NCBI RefSeq assembly: GCF_010104355.1 | Contig: NZ_CP044972.1 | Span: 2,914,001 to 2,978,000, forward strand | Source: Hydrogenophaga sp. PBL-H3 | Lineage (GTDB): Bacteria; Pseudomonadota; Gammaproteobacteria; Burkholderiales; Burkholderiaceae_C | Direction of reading: 5' to 3' | DNA: 64,000 nt | In this document: positions 1 to 9,328 of the stretch, in pieces | How positions within the stretch are numbered: position 1 is the stretch's first letter | Layout: each line of letters begins with the position of its first letter | Position numbers and translations under genes: made by a program | The notes under the pieces: generated by a model | The model's database searches: none | What the model was told of the DNA's origin: nothing | What the model saw: the letters and a program-made list of their open reading frames with translations, nothing else

Positions 1-833
1 TGCAAATACGCGGCGAGGCTCTTGCGACCAGCTTCGATCACGCGCGGCGTGTCCACGCTGTCGCTGAGCACCGTGGCAGCCAGGCTGGTGTGGGCCTGCA
101 CCATGGAAGGCTCCAGCGCGAGCGCCTTGTCGAAACTCACCACCGCTTCGGCCGTGCGGTCCAGCAGCCTGAGCGCGTTGCCCCGCTCGACCCAGGCCTG
201 GGCGTGCCGGGGGTGCGCACGCGTTGCGCGCTCGGCGCTGTCCAGTGCCTCCTGGTAGCGCGCCAGTTCACTCAGCGCATTGCTCACATTGCACAGCACC
301 ACCGGGTTGTCGGGCTCCACCCTCAACGCCTGCTCGTAACTGGTCAGCGCCTCAGGCTGCTGCCCCATGAGTTGCAGCACATTGCCCCGGTTGCACAGCA
401 GCGCCACATGCTGCGGATGCGACTGCAGGGCACGGTCGAAACAGGCCAGGGCCTGCGGCCATTGCTGCAGCTTCTTGTGCAGCAGTCCGAGGTTGATCGC
501 GATGTCGGCGTCGTCAGGGCGCAGCGCCTGCGCCTGTTCATAGGCGGCCAAGGCCTCGGCTTCACGGCCCAGTTGCTGCAAGGTGAAGGCGAGGTTGTTC
601 TGCGCGTCGGCGTTGTGCGGGCTGGCCTGCACCGCGCGGTCGAAATGAAGCGCAGCGCGCTCTACATCACCGGCCTGCGACTCCAGCAATCCCAAGTGGT
701 ACCGCACGCCGAAGTCGTTGGGAAACTGACGCAGCACGCCCTCGTACAGCGTTCGCGCGTTGTCGAGCTGACCTTGCGAATGGAAGTGCACGGCCAGCTG
801 CATCTGGTCGGCGGGCGCGAGGGAGGCGTTCAT
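1..833 (-). CDS. TPR-repeat protein (C-terminus beyond window edge)
   Basis: The minus strand is open from an ATG at 831-833 to the window edge, about 277 codons with no stop. The translation is a run of tetratricopeptide repeats with the usual small/aromatic spacing (A--Y, LG-L, A---F/Y, P). About seven units are visible, one every 34 residues. No signal peptide or membrane segment precedes them. Such N-terminal TPR arrays often sit in front of a sulfotransferase or SPINDLY/OGT-type glycosyltransferase domain, but any catalytic part would lie outside the window. The visible part supports only a protein-protein interaction scaffold. Confidence 0.8.
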   Translation of the reverse strand, partial: MNASLAPADQMQLAVHFHSQGQLDNARTLYEGVLRQFPNDFGVRYHLGLLESQAGDVERAALHFDRAVQASPHNADAQNNLAFTLQQLGREAEALAAYEQAQALRPDDADIAINLGLLHKKLQQWPQALACFDRALQSHPQHVALLCNRGNVLQLMGQQPEALTSYEQALRVEPDNPVVLCNVSNALSELARYQEALDSAERATRAHPRHAQAWVERGNALRLLDRTAEAVVSFDKALALEPSMVQAHTSLAATVLSDSVDTPRVIEAGRKSLAAYL

Positions 834-901
834 CGCAGAAGTCCTTGCTTGACGGTCAATACAGCGGCTCATCACCGAGGCCTGGTTCGGGGCCGGACGT
901 G

Positions 902-932
902 AAAAAGCCCCACAGCCAATGGCGGTGGGGCT
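902..932 (-). terminator. Rho-independent terminator after tRNA-Ser
   Basis: The inverted repeat AGCCCCAC / GTGGGGCT (906-913 and 925-932) has a short extra GCC/GGC pairing in its loop. On the minus strand it is followed by a five-T run (902-906). It lies 8 bases past the CCA end of the tRNA, so it should end the tRNA transcript and separate it from the downstream TPR gene. Confidence 0.85.
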
Positions 933-939
933 TGGTGTC

Positions 940-1032
940 TGGCGGAGCGAGAGGGATTCGAACCCTCGATGAGGCTCTACACCCCATACTCCCTTAGCAG
1001 GGGAGCACCTTCGGCCACTCGGTCATCGCTCC
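940..1032 (-). tRNA. tRNA-Ser (anticodon GCU)
   Basis: The minus strand folds as a class II tRNA. A 7-bp acceptor stem is formed by GGAGCGA (1026-1032) and TCGCTCC (944-950), with discriminator G and an encoded CCA (940-942). A 5-bp anticodon stem carries GCT in its loop, read within CTCCCCTGCTAAGGGAG. There is a long variable arm and a GGTTCGAATCC T-arm. The long variable arm and GCT anticodon identify it as serine, decoding AGC/AGU. A -10-like element (rc of attatg, 1044-1049) lies just upstream without a convincing -35, so it may have its own promoter or be co-transcribed with lysC, which ends 53 bases upstream. Confidence 0.97.
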
Positions 1033-1085
1033 GGAAGCTGCGTATTATGCCTCAAGTCACCCGGCCTTCTCTCTGGGCAGAGGCT

Positions 1086-2366
1086 TCAGCCGGCGATGGT
1101 GTCGGCGGTCTGATCGAGGTCGAATTCGCGGTGCAGCGAACGCACGGCGAGTTCCATGTATTTCTCGTCGATCACCACCGAGGTCTTGATCTCCGAGGTC
1201 GAGATCATCTGGATGTTGATGCCCTCGGTGCTCAGGCACTTGAACATGCGACTGGCCACGCCCACATGGCTGCGCATGCCGATGCCCACGATGCTGACCT
1301 TGCAGATGCGCGCATCACCCACCACCTCGGCAGCACCCAGCGCGGGCACGACCTTGGCCTTGAGCAGGTCCAGCGTTTTCTGGAACTCGTTGCGGTGCAC
1401 CGTGAAGCTGAAGTCGGTCTTTCCGTCCTTGCTCAGGTTCTGGATGATCACGTCGACTTCGATGTTCGCGTCGGCCACCGCGCCCAGGATCTGGTAAGCG
1501 ATACCGGGGGTGTCGGGCACGCCGAGCACGGAGATTTTGGCTTCGTCGCGGTTGAACGCAATGCCTGAGACGACAGCTTGTTCCATGGTTTCTTCTTCCT
1601 CAAAAGTGATCAGGGTGCCGGAGGCGGCTTCAACATTCAGGTCGATGTCCCATGGCGTGAAGCTGGAGAGCACGCGCAGGGGCACCTTGTACTTGCCGGC
1701 GAATTCCACCGAACGGATCTGCAGCACTTTGCTGCCCATGCTGGCCATCTCCAGCATCTCTTCAAAGCTCACACGCTCCAGGCGGCGGGCTTGCGGCACC
1801 ACGCGCGGGTCGGTGGTGTAGACGCCGTCCACATCGGTGTAGATCAGGCATTCGGCGGCCTTGAGCGCGGCGGCCACGGCCACGGCCGAAGTGTCGCTTC
1901 CACCGCGGCCCAGCGTGGTGATGTGACCTTCGGGGTCCACACCCTGGAAGCCGGTGACGATGACGACCTTGCCTGCCGTCAGGTCGGCGCGGATGCGCAC
2001 GTCATCGATCGACTCGATGCGGGCCTTGGTGAAGGCGCTGTTGGTCTTGATCGGCACTTGCCAGCCGGCGTAGCTCACCGACTCCAGACCCTCGGCCTGC
2101 AGCGCGATGGCCAGCAAGGCCGAAGAAGCCTGCTCGCCGGTGGAGGCCAGCATGTCGAGTTCGCGGCTGTAGGCACTGGTGGCCTTGGCTGGCGCGAGTT
2201 CCTTGGCCAGGCCGAGAAGGCGGTTGGTCTCGCCGCTCATGGCGCTGGGAACCACCACGAGCTGGTGGCCCGCGCGGTGCCACTTGGCCACGCGTTTGGC
2301 GACGTTGCGGATGCGCTCGGTCGACCCCATGGAGGTGCCGCCGTACTTGTGAACTATCAAGGCCAT
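1086..2366 (-). CDS. lysC: Aspartate kinase
   Basis: A 426-aa aspartokinase phosphorylates L-aspartate in the first step of the Lys/Thr/Met and diaminopimelate pathways. The amino-acid-kinase signature KYGGTSMG is at residues 7-14, the conserved GRGGSDTSA lies near residue 170, and two C-terminal ACT domains (about 265-426) would give feedback control. The length matches the monofunctional Burkholderiales family. The ATG at 2364-2366 is chosen because MALIVHKYGG is the canonical N-terminus; upstream in-frame codons are out of family. No good Shine-Dalgarno precedes it. It follows tilS by 56 bases in the same direction and may be the last protein gene of that run. Confidence 0.96.
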   Translation of the reverse strand: MALIVHKYGGTSMGSTERIRNVAKRVAKWHRAGHQLVVVPSAMSGETNRLLGLAKELAPAKATSAYSRELDMLASTGEQASSALLAIALQAEGLESVSYAGWQVPIKTNSAFTKARIESIDDVRIRADLTAGKVVIVTGFQGVDPEGHITTLGRGGSDTSAVAVAAALKAAECLIYTDVDGVYTTDPRVVPQARRLERVSFEEMLEMASMGSKVLQIRSVEFAGKYKVPLRVLSSFTPWDIDLNVEAASGTLITFEEEETMEQAVVSGIAFNRDEAKISVLGVPDTPGIAYQILGAVADANIEVDVIIQNLSKDGKTDFSFTVHRNEFQKTLDLLKAKVVPALGAAEVVGDARICKVSIVGIGMRSHVGVASRMFKCLSTEGINIQMISTSEIKTSVVIDEKYMELAVRSLHREFDLDQTADTIAG

Positions 2367-2422
2367 CGGGTTGGATTGGTTGGGTTGGGAGCGCCGGCTG
2401 CGCCGCCGGGCAAAGCCCGCAA

Positions 2423-3397
2423 TTATAGGGTGGGGGTGTATTGCAGGTGCTCGCCCTCGCGCGCCACATGGCCCGGACCCATCTTGATGTGGATGCGATG
2501 GCCTCGCGTGGTGCAGGCCGAGATCTGATCGAGCAGTTCGTCCAGCTGAGCGGTGGCGGGGGCCACTGCGGCGCTGATGCGCAACCAATAGCGCACGGCG
2601 TTGGCCTGGCGATCGCGCGAAAGTGACTGCAAACGCGCGATCTTGGGCGGCATTCCCGTGTGCGCCAGATCGAAGGCCGCCAGCTCATCCAGCAGGCGCT
2701 GGGCTTGCGCGGCGTGGCGGGCGCTGCGAGCGAGCATGGGCCGAAAGCCGGGGAAGCAGGCGTCCCACGCGGGCATGAGCACGGCGCGGATGCGGTTGCG
2801 GGTGAAGCGCTCATCGGTGTTGGTCGGATCGTCCACAAAGGCGTGCCCTTGTGCCAGCAACCACGCCCGCAGCTCGCTGGCCGGCACGTCGAGCAAGGGC
2901 CGGCCGAAGCGCATGCCCGCGCGCTCGAAAAACTCAGGCATGGAGGCCAGCCCCGGCAGGCCCGCGCCCCGGCTCAGCGCCAGCAGCAGCGTTTCGGCCT
3001 GGTCGTCGGCGTGTTGTCCGAGCAGCACTCCGTCGGCGCCCGCGTCCCGGGCCATGCTCGCCAACGCGGCGTACCGCGCCAGGCGCGCAGCGTCTTCCGG
3101 ACTCTGCCCCGCGTCGTGCGCGGCATTCACCCGATCGACCCGCAACTCGATGCCATGCAGCCCGCAGAAACGGCGCGCATGGGATTCAAAACCGTCAGCG
3201 GCGGCGTGCAAGCCGTGGTGCACATGCAGCGCCACCACCCGGGCAGGCCAGCGCCGGTGTGCGGCGAGCAGCAAGGCGGTGGAGTCGGCCCCGGCGCTGT
3301 AGGCCACCGCCACAGTGGTCAAGTTCGAAGCGCAGCGGTCGCACCATCGGGCCAACGCCTGCTCGCAGGGGTTGGCGGCTGCGGTGCTGCGGGTCAC
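2423..3397 (-). CDS. tilS: tRNA(Ile)-lysidine synthase
   Basis: A 324-aa PP-loop ATPase. TilS converts C34 of tRNA-Ile(CAU) to lysidine so that it reads AUA. The PP-loop (residues 34-40) reads SAGADST instead of the usual SGGxDS, that is Gly to Ala at the second position. The TilS core follows, including LGQHADDQAETLLL and LLDVPASELRAWL. The long E. coli-type C-terminal extension is absent, which is usual for short betaproteobacterial forms. The start is GTG at 3395-3397, one base after the accA stop (TGACGTG), so translation is probably coupled to accA. Confidence 0.92.
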   Translation of the reverse strand: MTRSTAAANPCEQALARWCDRCASNLTTVAVAYSAGADSTALLLAAHRRWPARVVALHVHHGLHAAADGFESHARRFCGLHGIELRVDRVNAAHDAGQSPEDAARLARYAALASMARDAGADGVLLGQHADDQAETLLLALSRGAGLPGLASMPEFFERAGMRFGRPLLDVPASELRAWLLAQGHAFVDDPTNTDERFTRNRIRAVLMPAWDACFPGFRPMLARSARHAAQAQRLLDELAAFDLAHTGMPPKIARLQSLSRDRQANAVRYWLRISAAVAPATAQLDELLDQISACTTRGHRIHIKMGPGHVAREGEHLQYTPTL

Positions 3398-3398
3398 G

Positions 3399-4388
3399 TC
3401 AGCGCTTGTCGCTCTTGGCGTCGGCCTTGGTGTCGGTGAAACGGCCGTAACTGTTGATGCGAGCGTAGCGGCGGTCCACCAGTTCCTTGACCTTGAGGTC
3501 GGTCACCTGGCGCCACGCGTCACCCAAGGCGCGCTTGAGGAACGCGGCCATCTGCTTGTGGTCACGGTGCGCGCCGCCCACCGGCTCATTGACGATCTTG
3601 TCGACCAGGCCCAACGCCTTGAGGCGATGCGCGGTGATGCCCAATGCATCGGCCGCGTCGCTGGCGCGGTCGCTGGTTTTCCAGAGGATGGAGGCACAGC
3701 CCTCGGGGCTGATCACCGAGTACACCGAGTACTGCAGCATGAGCACCTGGTCGGCCACGGAAATGGCCAGTGCGCCGCCTGAGCCACCTTCACCAATGAT
3801 GGTGGAAATGATGGGCACTTCGAGCTGCGCCATCTCGAAGATGTTGCGACCGATGGCCTCGGACTGGCCGCGCTCTTCTGCATCGATGCCGGGATACGCA
3901 CCGGGCGTGTCCACGAAGGTGAAGACCGGCAGGCGGAATTTTTCGGCCAGCTTCATCAGGCGCAGCGCCTTGCGGTAGCCCTCGGGCTTGGTCATGCCGA
4001 AGTTGCGCAGGCCACGTTCTTTGGTGTCGCGGCCCTTCTGATGGCCCAGCACCATGCAAGGTTGGCCGTTGAAGCGGGCCAGGCCGCCCACGATGCTCAG
4101 GTCGTCGGAGAAATGGCGGTCACCGTGCAGTTCGACGAAGTGCGTGAAGATCTCGCGCACGTAGTCCAGCGTGTAGGGCCGGTCGGCATGGCGCGCGATC
4201 TTGGTGATCTGCCAGGGCGAGAGGCTGCTGTAGATGTCTTTGGTGAGCTGCAGGCTCTTGCCCGCCAGTTGTTCGATTTCTTCGGAAATGTCGACCGCGG
4301 ATTCCGTCTGCACGTAACGCAGTTCCTCGATCTTGGTTTCGAGTTCGGCAATGGGCTGCTCGAAATCGAGAAAATTCTTTTTGGCCAA
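3399..4388 (-). CDS. accA: Acetyl-CoA carboxylase, carboxyltransferase alpha subunit
   Basis: A 329-aa AccA. With AccD it transfers the carboxyl group from biotin to acetyl-CoA to make malonyl-CoA, the committed step of fatty acid synthesis. The typical N-terminus [16 protein letters not shown] and the crotonase-fold region [11 protein letters not shown], which forms the oxyanion hole, are visible. The start is taken as TTG at 4386-4388. It gives the family N-terminus and has AGGAG eight bases upstream, whereas an ATG 15 codons earlier adds non-conserved sequence. tilS follows with a one-base gap. Confidence 0.95.
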   Translation of the reverse strand: MAKKNFLDFEQPIAELETKIEELRYVQTESAVDISEEIEQLAGKSLQLTKDIYSSLSPWQITKIARHADRPYTLDYVREIFTHFVELHGDRHFSDDLSIVGGLARFNGQPCMVLGHQKGRDTKERGLRNFGMTKPEGYRKALRLMKLAEKFRLPVFTFVDTPGAYPGIDAEERGQSEAIGRNIFEMAQLEVPIISTIIGEGGSGGALAISVADQVLMLQYSVYSVISPEGCASILWKTSDRASDAADALGITAHRLKALGLVDKIVNEPVGGAHRDHKQMAAFLKRALGDAWRQVTDLKVKELVDRRYARINSYGRFTDTKADAKSDKR

Positions 4389-4495
4389 GGTGGACTCCTG
4401 TGGTCTTGTGGTGCGGGGCGCCGTGCCCGACATGCATCAGGGCACCAGGCCGTTGCCCGAATGTTTCGGGCTACTGCGTCAACGACGTGCCGGGT

Positions 4496-5146
4496 TCAAT
4501 AGGCGACCGGGACCGGGTCGAGGGAGCGCCAAATATACCAAGTCGCGACGCTGCTGAAAGGGGCCCACGAGCTGGCCACTTCGCGGATTTCGCTGCGGCT
4601 CACGGGCTCCCCCGAAAAGTAGCAGCGGCTGATGCCGTTCTGCAGACCAATGTCGTCCAGCGGTAATACGTTGGGCCGCATCAGGTGGAAGATGAGGAAC
4701 ATCTCGGCCGTCCAGCGGCCAATGCCGCGAATGGCCACCAGCTCGGCAATGATGGCCTCGTCGTCCATGTCTGCCCACGATTTCACGTGCACCTGGTCGT
4801 TGGCGAAATGCAGGGCAAGGTCCACGAGGTACTCGACCTTGCGCGCCGACAAGCCAGCCGCGCGCATGTCGTCAACCTTGAGCTTGAGCACCTGGGCGGG
4901 CACCATTTTCTTGGGCAGCACGGCAAACCGGTCCCAGACCGACTGCGCGGCCTTCACCGAAATCTGCTGACCCACGATGCTGCGTGCCAGCGTGACGAAG
5001 GCATCGCCGCGCGACTGCAGGCTCACGCCGCCGTGTTGCGGGATCAACTTCTTCATCACACGATCGCGCTTCATGAGGTGGCGGCAAGCCTCCAACCAGT
5101 AGTCGGGCGCGTCAGGCCCCACGTCGGGCAACACGGAGGTGGCCAT
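4496..5146 (-). CDS. DNA-3-methyladenine glycosylase II family (HhH-GPD)
   Basis: A 216-aa base-excision-repair glycosylase of the HhH-GPD superfamily, AlkA/MAG-like. It should remove 3-methyladenine and other alkylated bases. The helix-hairpin-helix is at about 138-160 (IRGIGRWTAEMFLI), followed by PLDDIGL, where the second Asp fits the catalytic position. The early motif SIVGQQISVKAA is typical of the family. It lacks the N-terminal domain of E. coli AlkA, so it is the short single-domain type. Its ATG overlaps the cysS stop (TGATG), implying translational coupling. An unrelated repair role for other damaged bases cannot be excluded. Confidence 0.9.
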   Translation of the reverse strand: MATSVLPDVGPDAPDYWLEACRHLMKRDRVMKKLIPQHGGVSLQSRGDAFVTLARSIVGQQISVKAAQSVWDRFAVLPKKMVPAQVLKLKVDDMRAAGLSARKVEYLVDLALHFANDQVHVKSWADMDDEAIIAELVAIRGIGRWTAEMFLIFHLMRPNVLPLDDIGLQNGISRCYFSGEPVSRSEIREVASSWAPFSSVATWYIWRSLDPVPVAY

Positions 5147-6528
5147 CAGGCGCGTTCCCAGGTGGTGCCGGTGGGGCTGTCCTTGAGAACGATGCCCTGC
5201 TCCAGCAAGGTCTTGCGGATGCGATCAGCCTCGGTGAAATCTTTGGCCTGCTTGGCCTCGTTGCGCAACGCGATCATGGCCACGATCTCCCGGTCATCGT
5301 CGGATTTCGATCCACCACCCTGGAGATAGGCATCCGGATCGCCTTGCAGCAAACCCAGCGTGCCAGCCAGTGCTTTCAACAAGCCTGCCGTCGCCGGGTC
5401 TTTGCCACGGTTGACCTCACCGGCCAGATCGAACAGCACGGCCACCGCCTCGGGCGTGCCGAAGTCCTCGTCCATGGCAGCACGGAAGCGCTGCGCAAAC
5501 GGCTGGCTCCAGTCGATCGCAGCCACGGGCGCAGCCGGCACCAGCGACAACGCGGTGTACAGGCGCTTGAGCGCGCCGCGAGCGTCGTCCAGGTGCACGT
5601 CGCTGTAGTTGAGCGCGCTGCGGTAGTGCGCGCGCAAGATGAAGAAGCGCACCGTCTCGGGGTCGTACTTGGCCAACACCTCGCGGATGGTGAAGAAATT
5701 GCCCAGGCTCTTGGACATCTTCTCGTTGTCCACGCGCACGAAACCGTTGTGCACCCAGAAGCGCGCCAGCGGCTGGCCGGTGGCGCCTTCGCTCTGGGCG
5801 ATCTCGTTTTCGTGATGGGGAAACTGCAAGTCGGCACCGCCGCCATGGATGTCAAATGTTTCGCCCAGCGTGGCGCAGCTCATGGCCGAGCACTCGATAT
5901 GCCAACCGGGGCGCCCTGCACCGTAGGCACTCGCCCACTGCGCTTCGACCGGCTCATCGGGTTTGGCGGATTTCCAGAGCACGAAGTCCAGCGGATCGTT
6001 CTTGTCGCTGGCAACAGCCACGCGTTCGCCCGCGCGCAAGTCGTCGAGCGACTTGCCCGAGAGCTTGCCGTAGCCTTCAAATTTGCGCACCGCGTAGTTC
6101 ACGTCGCCGTTGTCGGCCTGGTAGGCCAGGCCTTTTTGCTGCAACGTGTCGATCAGCGACAGCATCTGCGGCACGTACTCCGTGGCGCGCGGCTCCAGGC
6201 TCGGCGGCTCGATGCCGAGCACCGCGATGTCCTGGTGCATGGCGGCCGTCATCTCGTCGGTGAGGGCGCGCAAGGTGATTCCCCGCTCGACCGCGCGCTT
6301 GATGATCTTGTCGTCGATGTCGGTGATGTTGCGCACGTAGGTCACGCGGTAACCGCTCACCTTGAGCCAGCGTTGAATCACGTCAAACGCCATCATCATG
6401 CGGGCGTGACCGATGTGGCACAGGTCGTAGATCGTCATGCCGCAGACGTACATGCGCACATGACCGGGTTCGATCGGCTGGAAGTCCTCCAGGCGGCGCG
6501 TGAGCGTGTTGTGGATTTTCAAGGTCAT
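5146..6528 (-). CDS. cysS: Cysteinyl-tRNA synthetase
   Basis: A 460-aa class I aminoacyl-tRNA synthetase charging tRNA-Cys. It has the HIGH motif at residues 38-41 (CHIGHARM), the KMSKS loop at 270-274, and the zinc ligands of the family: Cys29, ECSAMS near 210, and the [15 protein letters not shown] stretch. Full family length. It is the first gene of the minus-strand run cysS, glycosylase, accA, tilS, lysC. The start ATG (6526-6528) faces the divergent TPR operon across 260 bases. Confidence 0.97.
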   Translation of the reverse strand: MTLKIHNTLTRRLEDFQPIEPGHVRMYVCGMTIYDLCHIGHARMMMAFDVIQRWLKVSGYRVTYVRNITDIDDKIIKRAVERGITLRALTDEMTAAMHQDIAVLGIEPPSLEPRATEYVPQMLSLIDTLQQKGLAYQADNGDVNYAVRKFEGYGKLSGKSLDDLRAGERVAVASDKNDPLDFVLWKSAKPDEPVEAQWASAYGAGRPGWHIECSAMSCATLGETFDIHGGGADLQFPHHENEIAQSEGATGQPLARFWVHNGFVRVDNEKMSKSLGNFFTIREVLAKYDPETVRFFILRAHYRSALNYSDVHLDDARGALKRLYTALSLVPAAPVAAIDWSQPFAQRFRAAMDEDFGTPEAVAVLFDLAGEVNRGKDPATAGLLKALAGTLGLLQGDPDAYLQGGGSKSDDDREIVAMIALRNEAKQAKDFTEADRIRKTLLEQGIVLKDSPTGTTWERA

Positions 6529-6671
6529 GTCGGGAAAGCGGGCACGGGTTCAGCGCGGCGAAACGGGGTGAAAAACCTGACGCGGCAGCTGGTGCGGCAG
6601 ACCTGTGTCACACAGGCCACGCGGGGTGCTGCTGGCGGTCTGGATCGGCCATGAGAAACAGACCCCTCAGA

Positions 6672-6677
6672 TACAAT
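6672..6677 (+). promoter_or_regulatory. Possible -10 element for the 6.8-12.2 kb operon
   Basis: TACAAT in the context GATACAATGCG lies in the cysS/TPR divergent gap, 112 bases before the chosen start at 6789. It is a good -10 hexamer, but no convincing -35 sits 16-18 bases upstream, so the call is tentative. Confidence 0.35.
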
Positions 6678-6788
6678 GCGCCAGTATATCCAGCCCGATG
6701 CTGCGTGCCATGCAACGTCGGGCCTTCGATCAACGTGTCGCTGGATCCAACCGTGTTGCGGTGGCCCAGGTTCGCTCTCCGAGGTCCC

Positions 6789-7856
6789 ATGTCCCACCCT
6801 GTGAATCTTCAAGCCACCTTGCGTGGTGCCTCCTCTCTCGTGGCCCGCTCCGGTATGGCTTCGCGCCTGCGTTGTCTGGCGGTGGTTGTCGCCATGGGCC
6901 TGGGCACATCGATGGCGCTGGCACAGACCGAGGACTACGCCGAGGTCAACCGCCTGTTGCGAAGCGGCCAGCTGGCCGAAGCCCTGGCCAAGGCCGACCA
7001 GTACCTGGTGGGCAAGGCACGCGATCCGCAGATGCGCTTCCTCAAGGGCGTGATCCTCACCGAGAGCGGCAAGACGCAGGATGCGATCGCCACCTTCAGC
7101 AAACTCACCGAAGATTTCCCAGAGTTGCCCGAGCCCTACAACAACCTCGCCGTGCTCTACGCGGGCCAGAGCCAGTTCGACAAGGCACGCGCCGCGTTGG
7201 AGATGGCGATCCGCACCAACCCGAGCTACGCCACCGCCCACGAAAACCTGGGTGATGTGTACGCCAAGCTCGCCAGCCAGGCCTACAGCAAGGCGCTGCA
7301 GCTCGACGGCACCAACCCCGGCGTGGCACCCAAGCTCAGCCTGATCCGCAACCTGTTTGCCGCCGACACCCGCCCAGGGACCGTGGCTGCAGCGCCGGCC
7401 AGTGTTTCGGCCGCACCCAAACCGGCCAGCGCTGCGCCAGTGGCAGCGGTCACCAAGCCCGCCAGCCCCTCGCCAGCCCCTGCCGCAGCACCGACGGCGC
7501 CCGCGATGACGCCCGATGCCCAGCGCGAAGTCGAGGCCGCCGTGCGCGCATGGGCCGGCGCATGGTCCTCCAAGGATATGAACGGCTACCTCGGCGCGTA
7601 CGCCAGCAGCTTCGCGCCACCCGGCGGTCAGGCCCGCAAGGCCTGGGAATCTGATCGTCGCGCCCGCATCGAACCCCGCACCCGCATCGGGGTGGGTGTG
7701 AACAACCTGGAGGTCACGATCAATGGCGACAAGGCCACGGCCCGATTCCGCCAGGACTACACCTCCGACACCCTCAACGTCACCAGCCGCAAGACGCTCG
7801 ACATGGTCAAGAGCGGCAACCGCTGGCTGATCTTGCGCGAATCCACGGGCTCTTGA
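6789..7856 (+). CDS. Exported TPR protein with C-terminal NTF2-like domain
   Basis: About 355 aa from the ATG at 6789. A basic and hydrophobic segment ending SMALAQ (residues 23-46) looks like a Sec signal peptide, cleaved just before the Gln. Three to four TPR units follow (LLRSGQLAEALAKADQYL through the NPSYATAHENLGDVY unit). Next comes an Ala/Pro-rich linker of about 65 residues. The C-terminal ~105 residues form an NTF2/SnoaL-like domain (VEAAVRAWAGAWSSKD to WLILRE). A second ATG at 6855 (MASRLRC) would give a shorter leader. The stop overlaps the L,D-transpeptidase start (TGATG), and that protein ends in a domain of the same type. A periplasmic role in cell-wall assembly is inferred only from this pairing. 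Confidence 0.8.
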   Translation: MSHPVNLQATLRGASSLVARSGMASRLRCLAVVVAMGLGTSMALAQTEDYAEVNRLLRSGQLAEALAKADQYLVGKARDPQMRFLKGVILTESGKTQDAIATFSKLTEDFPELPEPYNNLAVLYAGQSQFDKARAALEMAIRTNPSYATAHENLGDVYAKLASQAYSKALQLDGTNPGVAPKLSLIRNLFAADTRPGTVAAAPASVSAAPKPASAAPVAAVTKPASPSPAPAAAPTAPAMTPDAQREVEAAVRAWAGAWSSKDMNGYLGAYASSFAPPGGQARKAWESDRRARIEPRTRIGVGVNNLEVTINGDKATARFRQDYTSDTLNVTSRKTLDMVKSGNRWLILRESTGS

Positions 7857-9328
7857 TGGCCGGTCGGAGGATGGGTCAACGCGGTCATGCCAGCGTGCCC
7901 GCGGGACTGCCGGGGCAGGGACTGGGCATGAGCCGACGCACCGCCTGGGTGCTGGGCGCGCTGGTGGGCGGCGTGCTGCTTTTTGTGCTCATCAACGCCA
8001 GCCGACCCGACGCCACGCTGCCCAACCGCCCAAGCGCCAGCGTTTCCCTCGACACCCCCGAGCCTTCGCTGCTCACCCAGGCCGTGGCGCGCGTTCAGGA
8101 TGTGGCGCGCAGCCAGGTGCCGGCCACCCCATCGGGCCTGGAAACCACCAGCCTCACCGCCGACCGGCTCGATGCGGTCAAGCCGATGCTGGGGCAGGCC
8201 GAAGCGCGACTGATCGGCATCTACCAACTCATCAGCCAGGGTCAGCACCGTGAAGCGCTCGCGCTGGCTGACAAACTGGTCAGGGACCACCCCAACTTCC
8301 AGCTGGCCCACCTGGTGCATGGCGATCTGCTGAGCCTGCAGGCACGGCCCGTGCGCCAGCTCGGCGATGTGCCCGACACCAAGGCCCTGGCTGCCAGCCT
8401 GCAGCTGTCCACGCTGCGCGAAGAATCGCGCCGCCGCCTGCGGGCGCTCACCGAGCGGCCTCCCGAAGGCAGCATTCCCACCCAGTTCCTCACGCTCGCA
8501 CCCCAAAGCCGGCACGCCATTGCCATCGACGCATCGCGCTCGCGCCTGTACTTGTTTGAAAACCTCAACCCGGCGCGCTCCAACCCCGATGGCGACCGCC
8601 AGCCCAGGCTGCGGCTGGTCGGCGATTTCTACATTTCAGTGGGCCTGTCCGGCATTGAAAAAACCATCGAGGGTGACAAGCGCACGCCGCTGGGCATTTA
8701 CTACATCACCAGCAGCCTGAACCCCGCCGATCTGCCCGACCTCTACGGCGTGGGTGCCCTGCCCATCAACTACCCCAATCCCCTCGACGTGCAGCGCGGC
8801 AAGACCGGCAGCGGCATCTGGCTGCACGGCACACCCAGCGAACAGTTCGTGCGCGCGCCACAGGCCTCGGACGGATGTGTGGTGCTGTCCAACCCGGACC
8901 TGGAGCGCGTGCTGGCCACCGTGCAGATCCGCACCACACCTGTGGTCATCGCACCCGAATTGCAGTGGGTACAGCCCGACGCACTGAGCAGCGACCGCGA
9001 TCAGTTCGAAAGCGTGCTGGAGGCCTGGCGCCGCAGCCGCAGCGAAGGCAATCTGGCCGAGCTCAAAGGGTTTTATTCCAGCCGCTTTTTGAACCAGGGG
9101 CGCGATCTGGCTCAATGGTGGCCCCGGGTGGAAAGCGAGTTGCGCAGCACCGGCCCGCGTGAGCTGGCCATCAAGGACTTGTCGGTGCTGCGCTGGAGCG
9201 ACACCGACGACACCCGTGTCGTCACATTCGGCGAGGTCGCTGCCGGCCAGAGCCGTGGTGTGACCAAGCGCCAGTACTGGATACGCGAAAGCGATCGCTG
9301 GACCATCTTTTTCGAAGGAACCCTCTGA
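7856..9328 (+). CDS. L,D-transpeptidase (YkuD family) with NTF2-like C-terminus
   Basis: About 490 aa. A single N-terminal membrane segment (about residues 28-47) anchors a periplasmic enzyme. The YkuD catalytic domain spans roughly 210-370, with LHGTP and SDGCVVLSN. The Cys at about residue 341 is the nucleophile of L,D-transpeptidases, which form 3-3 peptidoglycan crosslinks or attach lipoproteins. The last ~105 residues (FESVLEAWRRSRSEG to WTIFFEGTL) are an NTF2-like domain, matching the end of the upstream gene. The start at 7856 overlaps the previous stop; an ATG at 7928 just before the membrane segment is a serious alternative. Which L,D-reaction it performs cannot be told. Confidence 0.88.
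   Translation: MAGRRMGQRGHASVPAGLPGQGLGMSRRTAWVLGALVGGVLLFVLINASRPDATLPNRPSASVSLDTPEPSLLTQAVARVQDVARSQVPATPSGLETTSLTADRLDAVKPMLGQAEARLIGIYQLISQGQHREALALADKLVRDHPNFQLAHLVHGDLLSLQARPVRQLGDVPDTKALAASLQLSTLREESRRRLRALTERPPEGSIPTQFLTLAPQSRHAIAIDASRSRLYLFENLNPARSNPDGDRQPRLRLVGDFYISVGLSGIEKTIEGDKRTPLGIYYITSSLNPADLPDLYGVGALPINYPNPLDVQRGKTGSGIWLHGTPSEQFVRAPQASDGCVVLSNPDLERVLATVQIRTTPVVIAPELQWVQPDALSSDRDQFESVLEAWRRSRSEGNLAELKGFYSSRFLNQGRDLAQWWPRVESELRSTGPRELAIKDLSVLRWSDTDDTRVVTFGEVAAGQSRGVTKRQYWIRESDRWTIFFEGTL

Noticed and set aside
90..902. Long plus-strand open frame opposite the TPR gene
   Set aside because: It is a high-GC antisense shadow: the minus strand carries clear TPR repeats, while this frame has low-complexity His/Arg/Gln content and no family resemblance.
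4455..4471. Perfect 7-bp hairpin GCCCGAA-TGT-TTCGGGC in the accA leader
   Set aside because: Not followed by a T-run on either strand and too short to call an attenuator.
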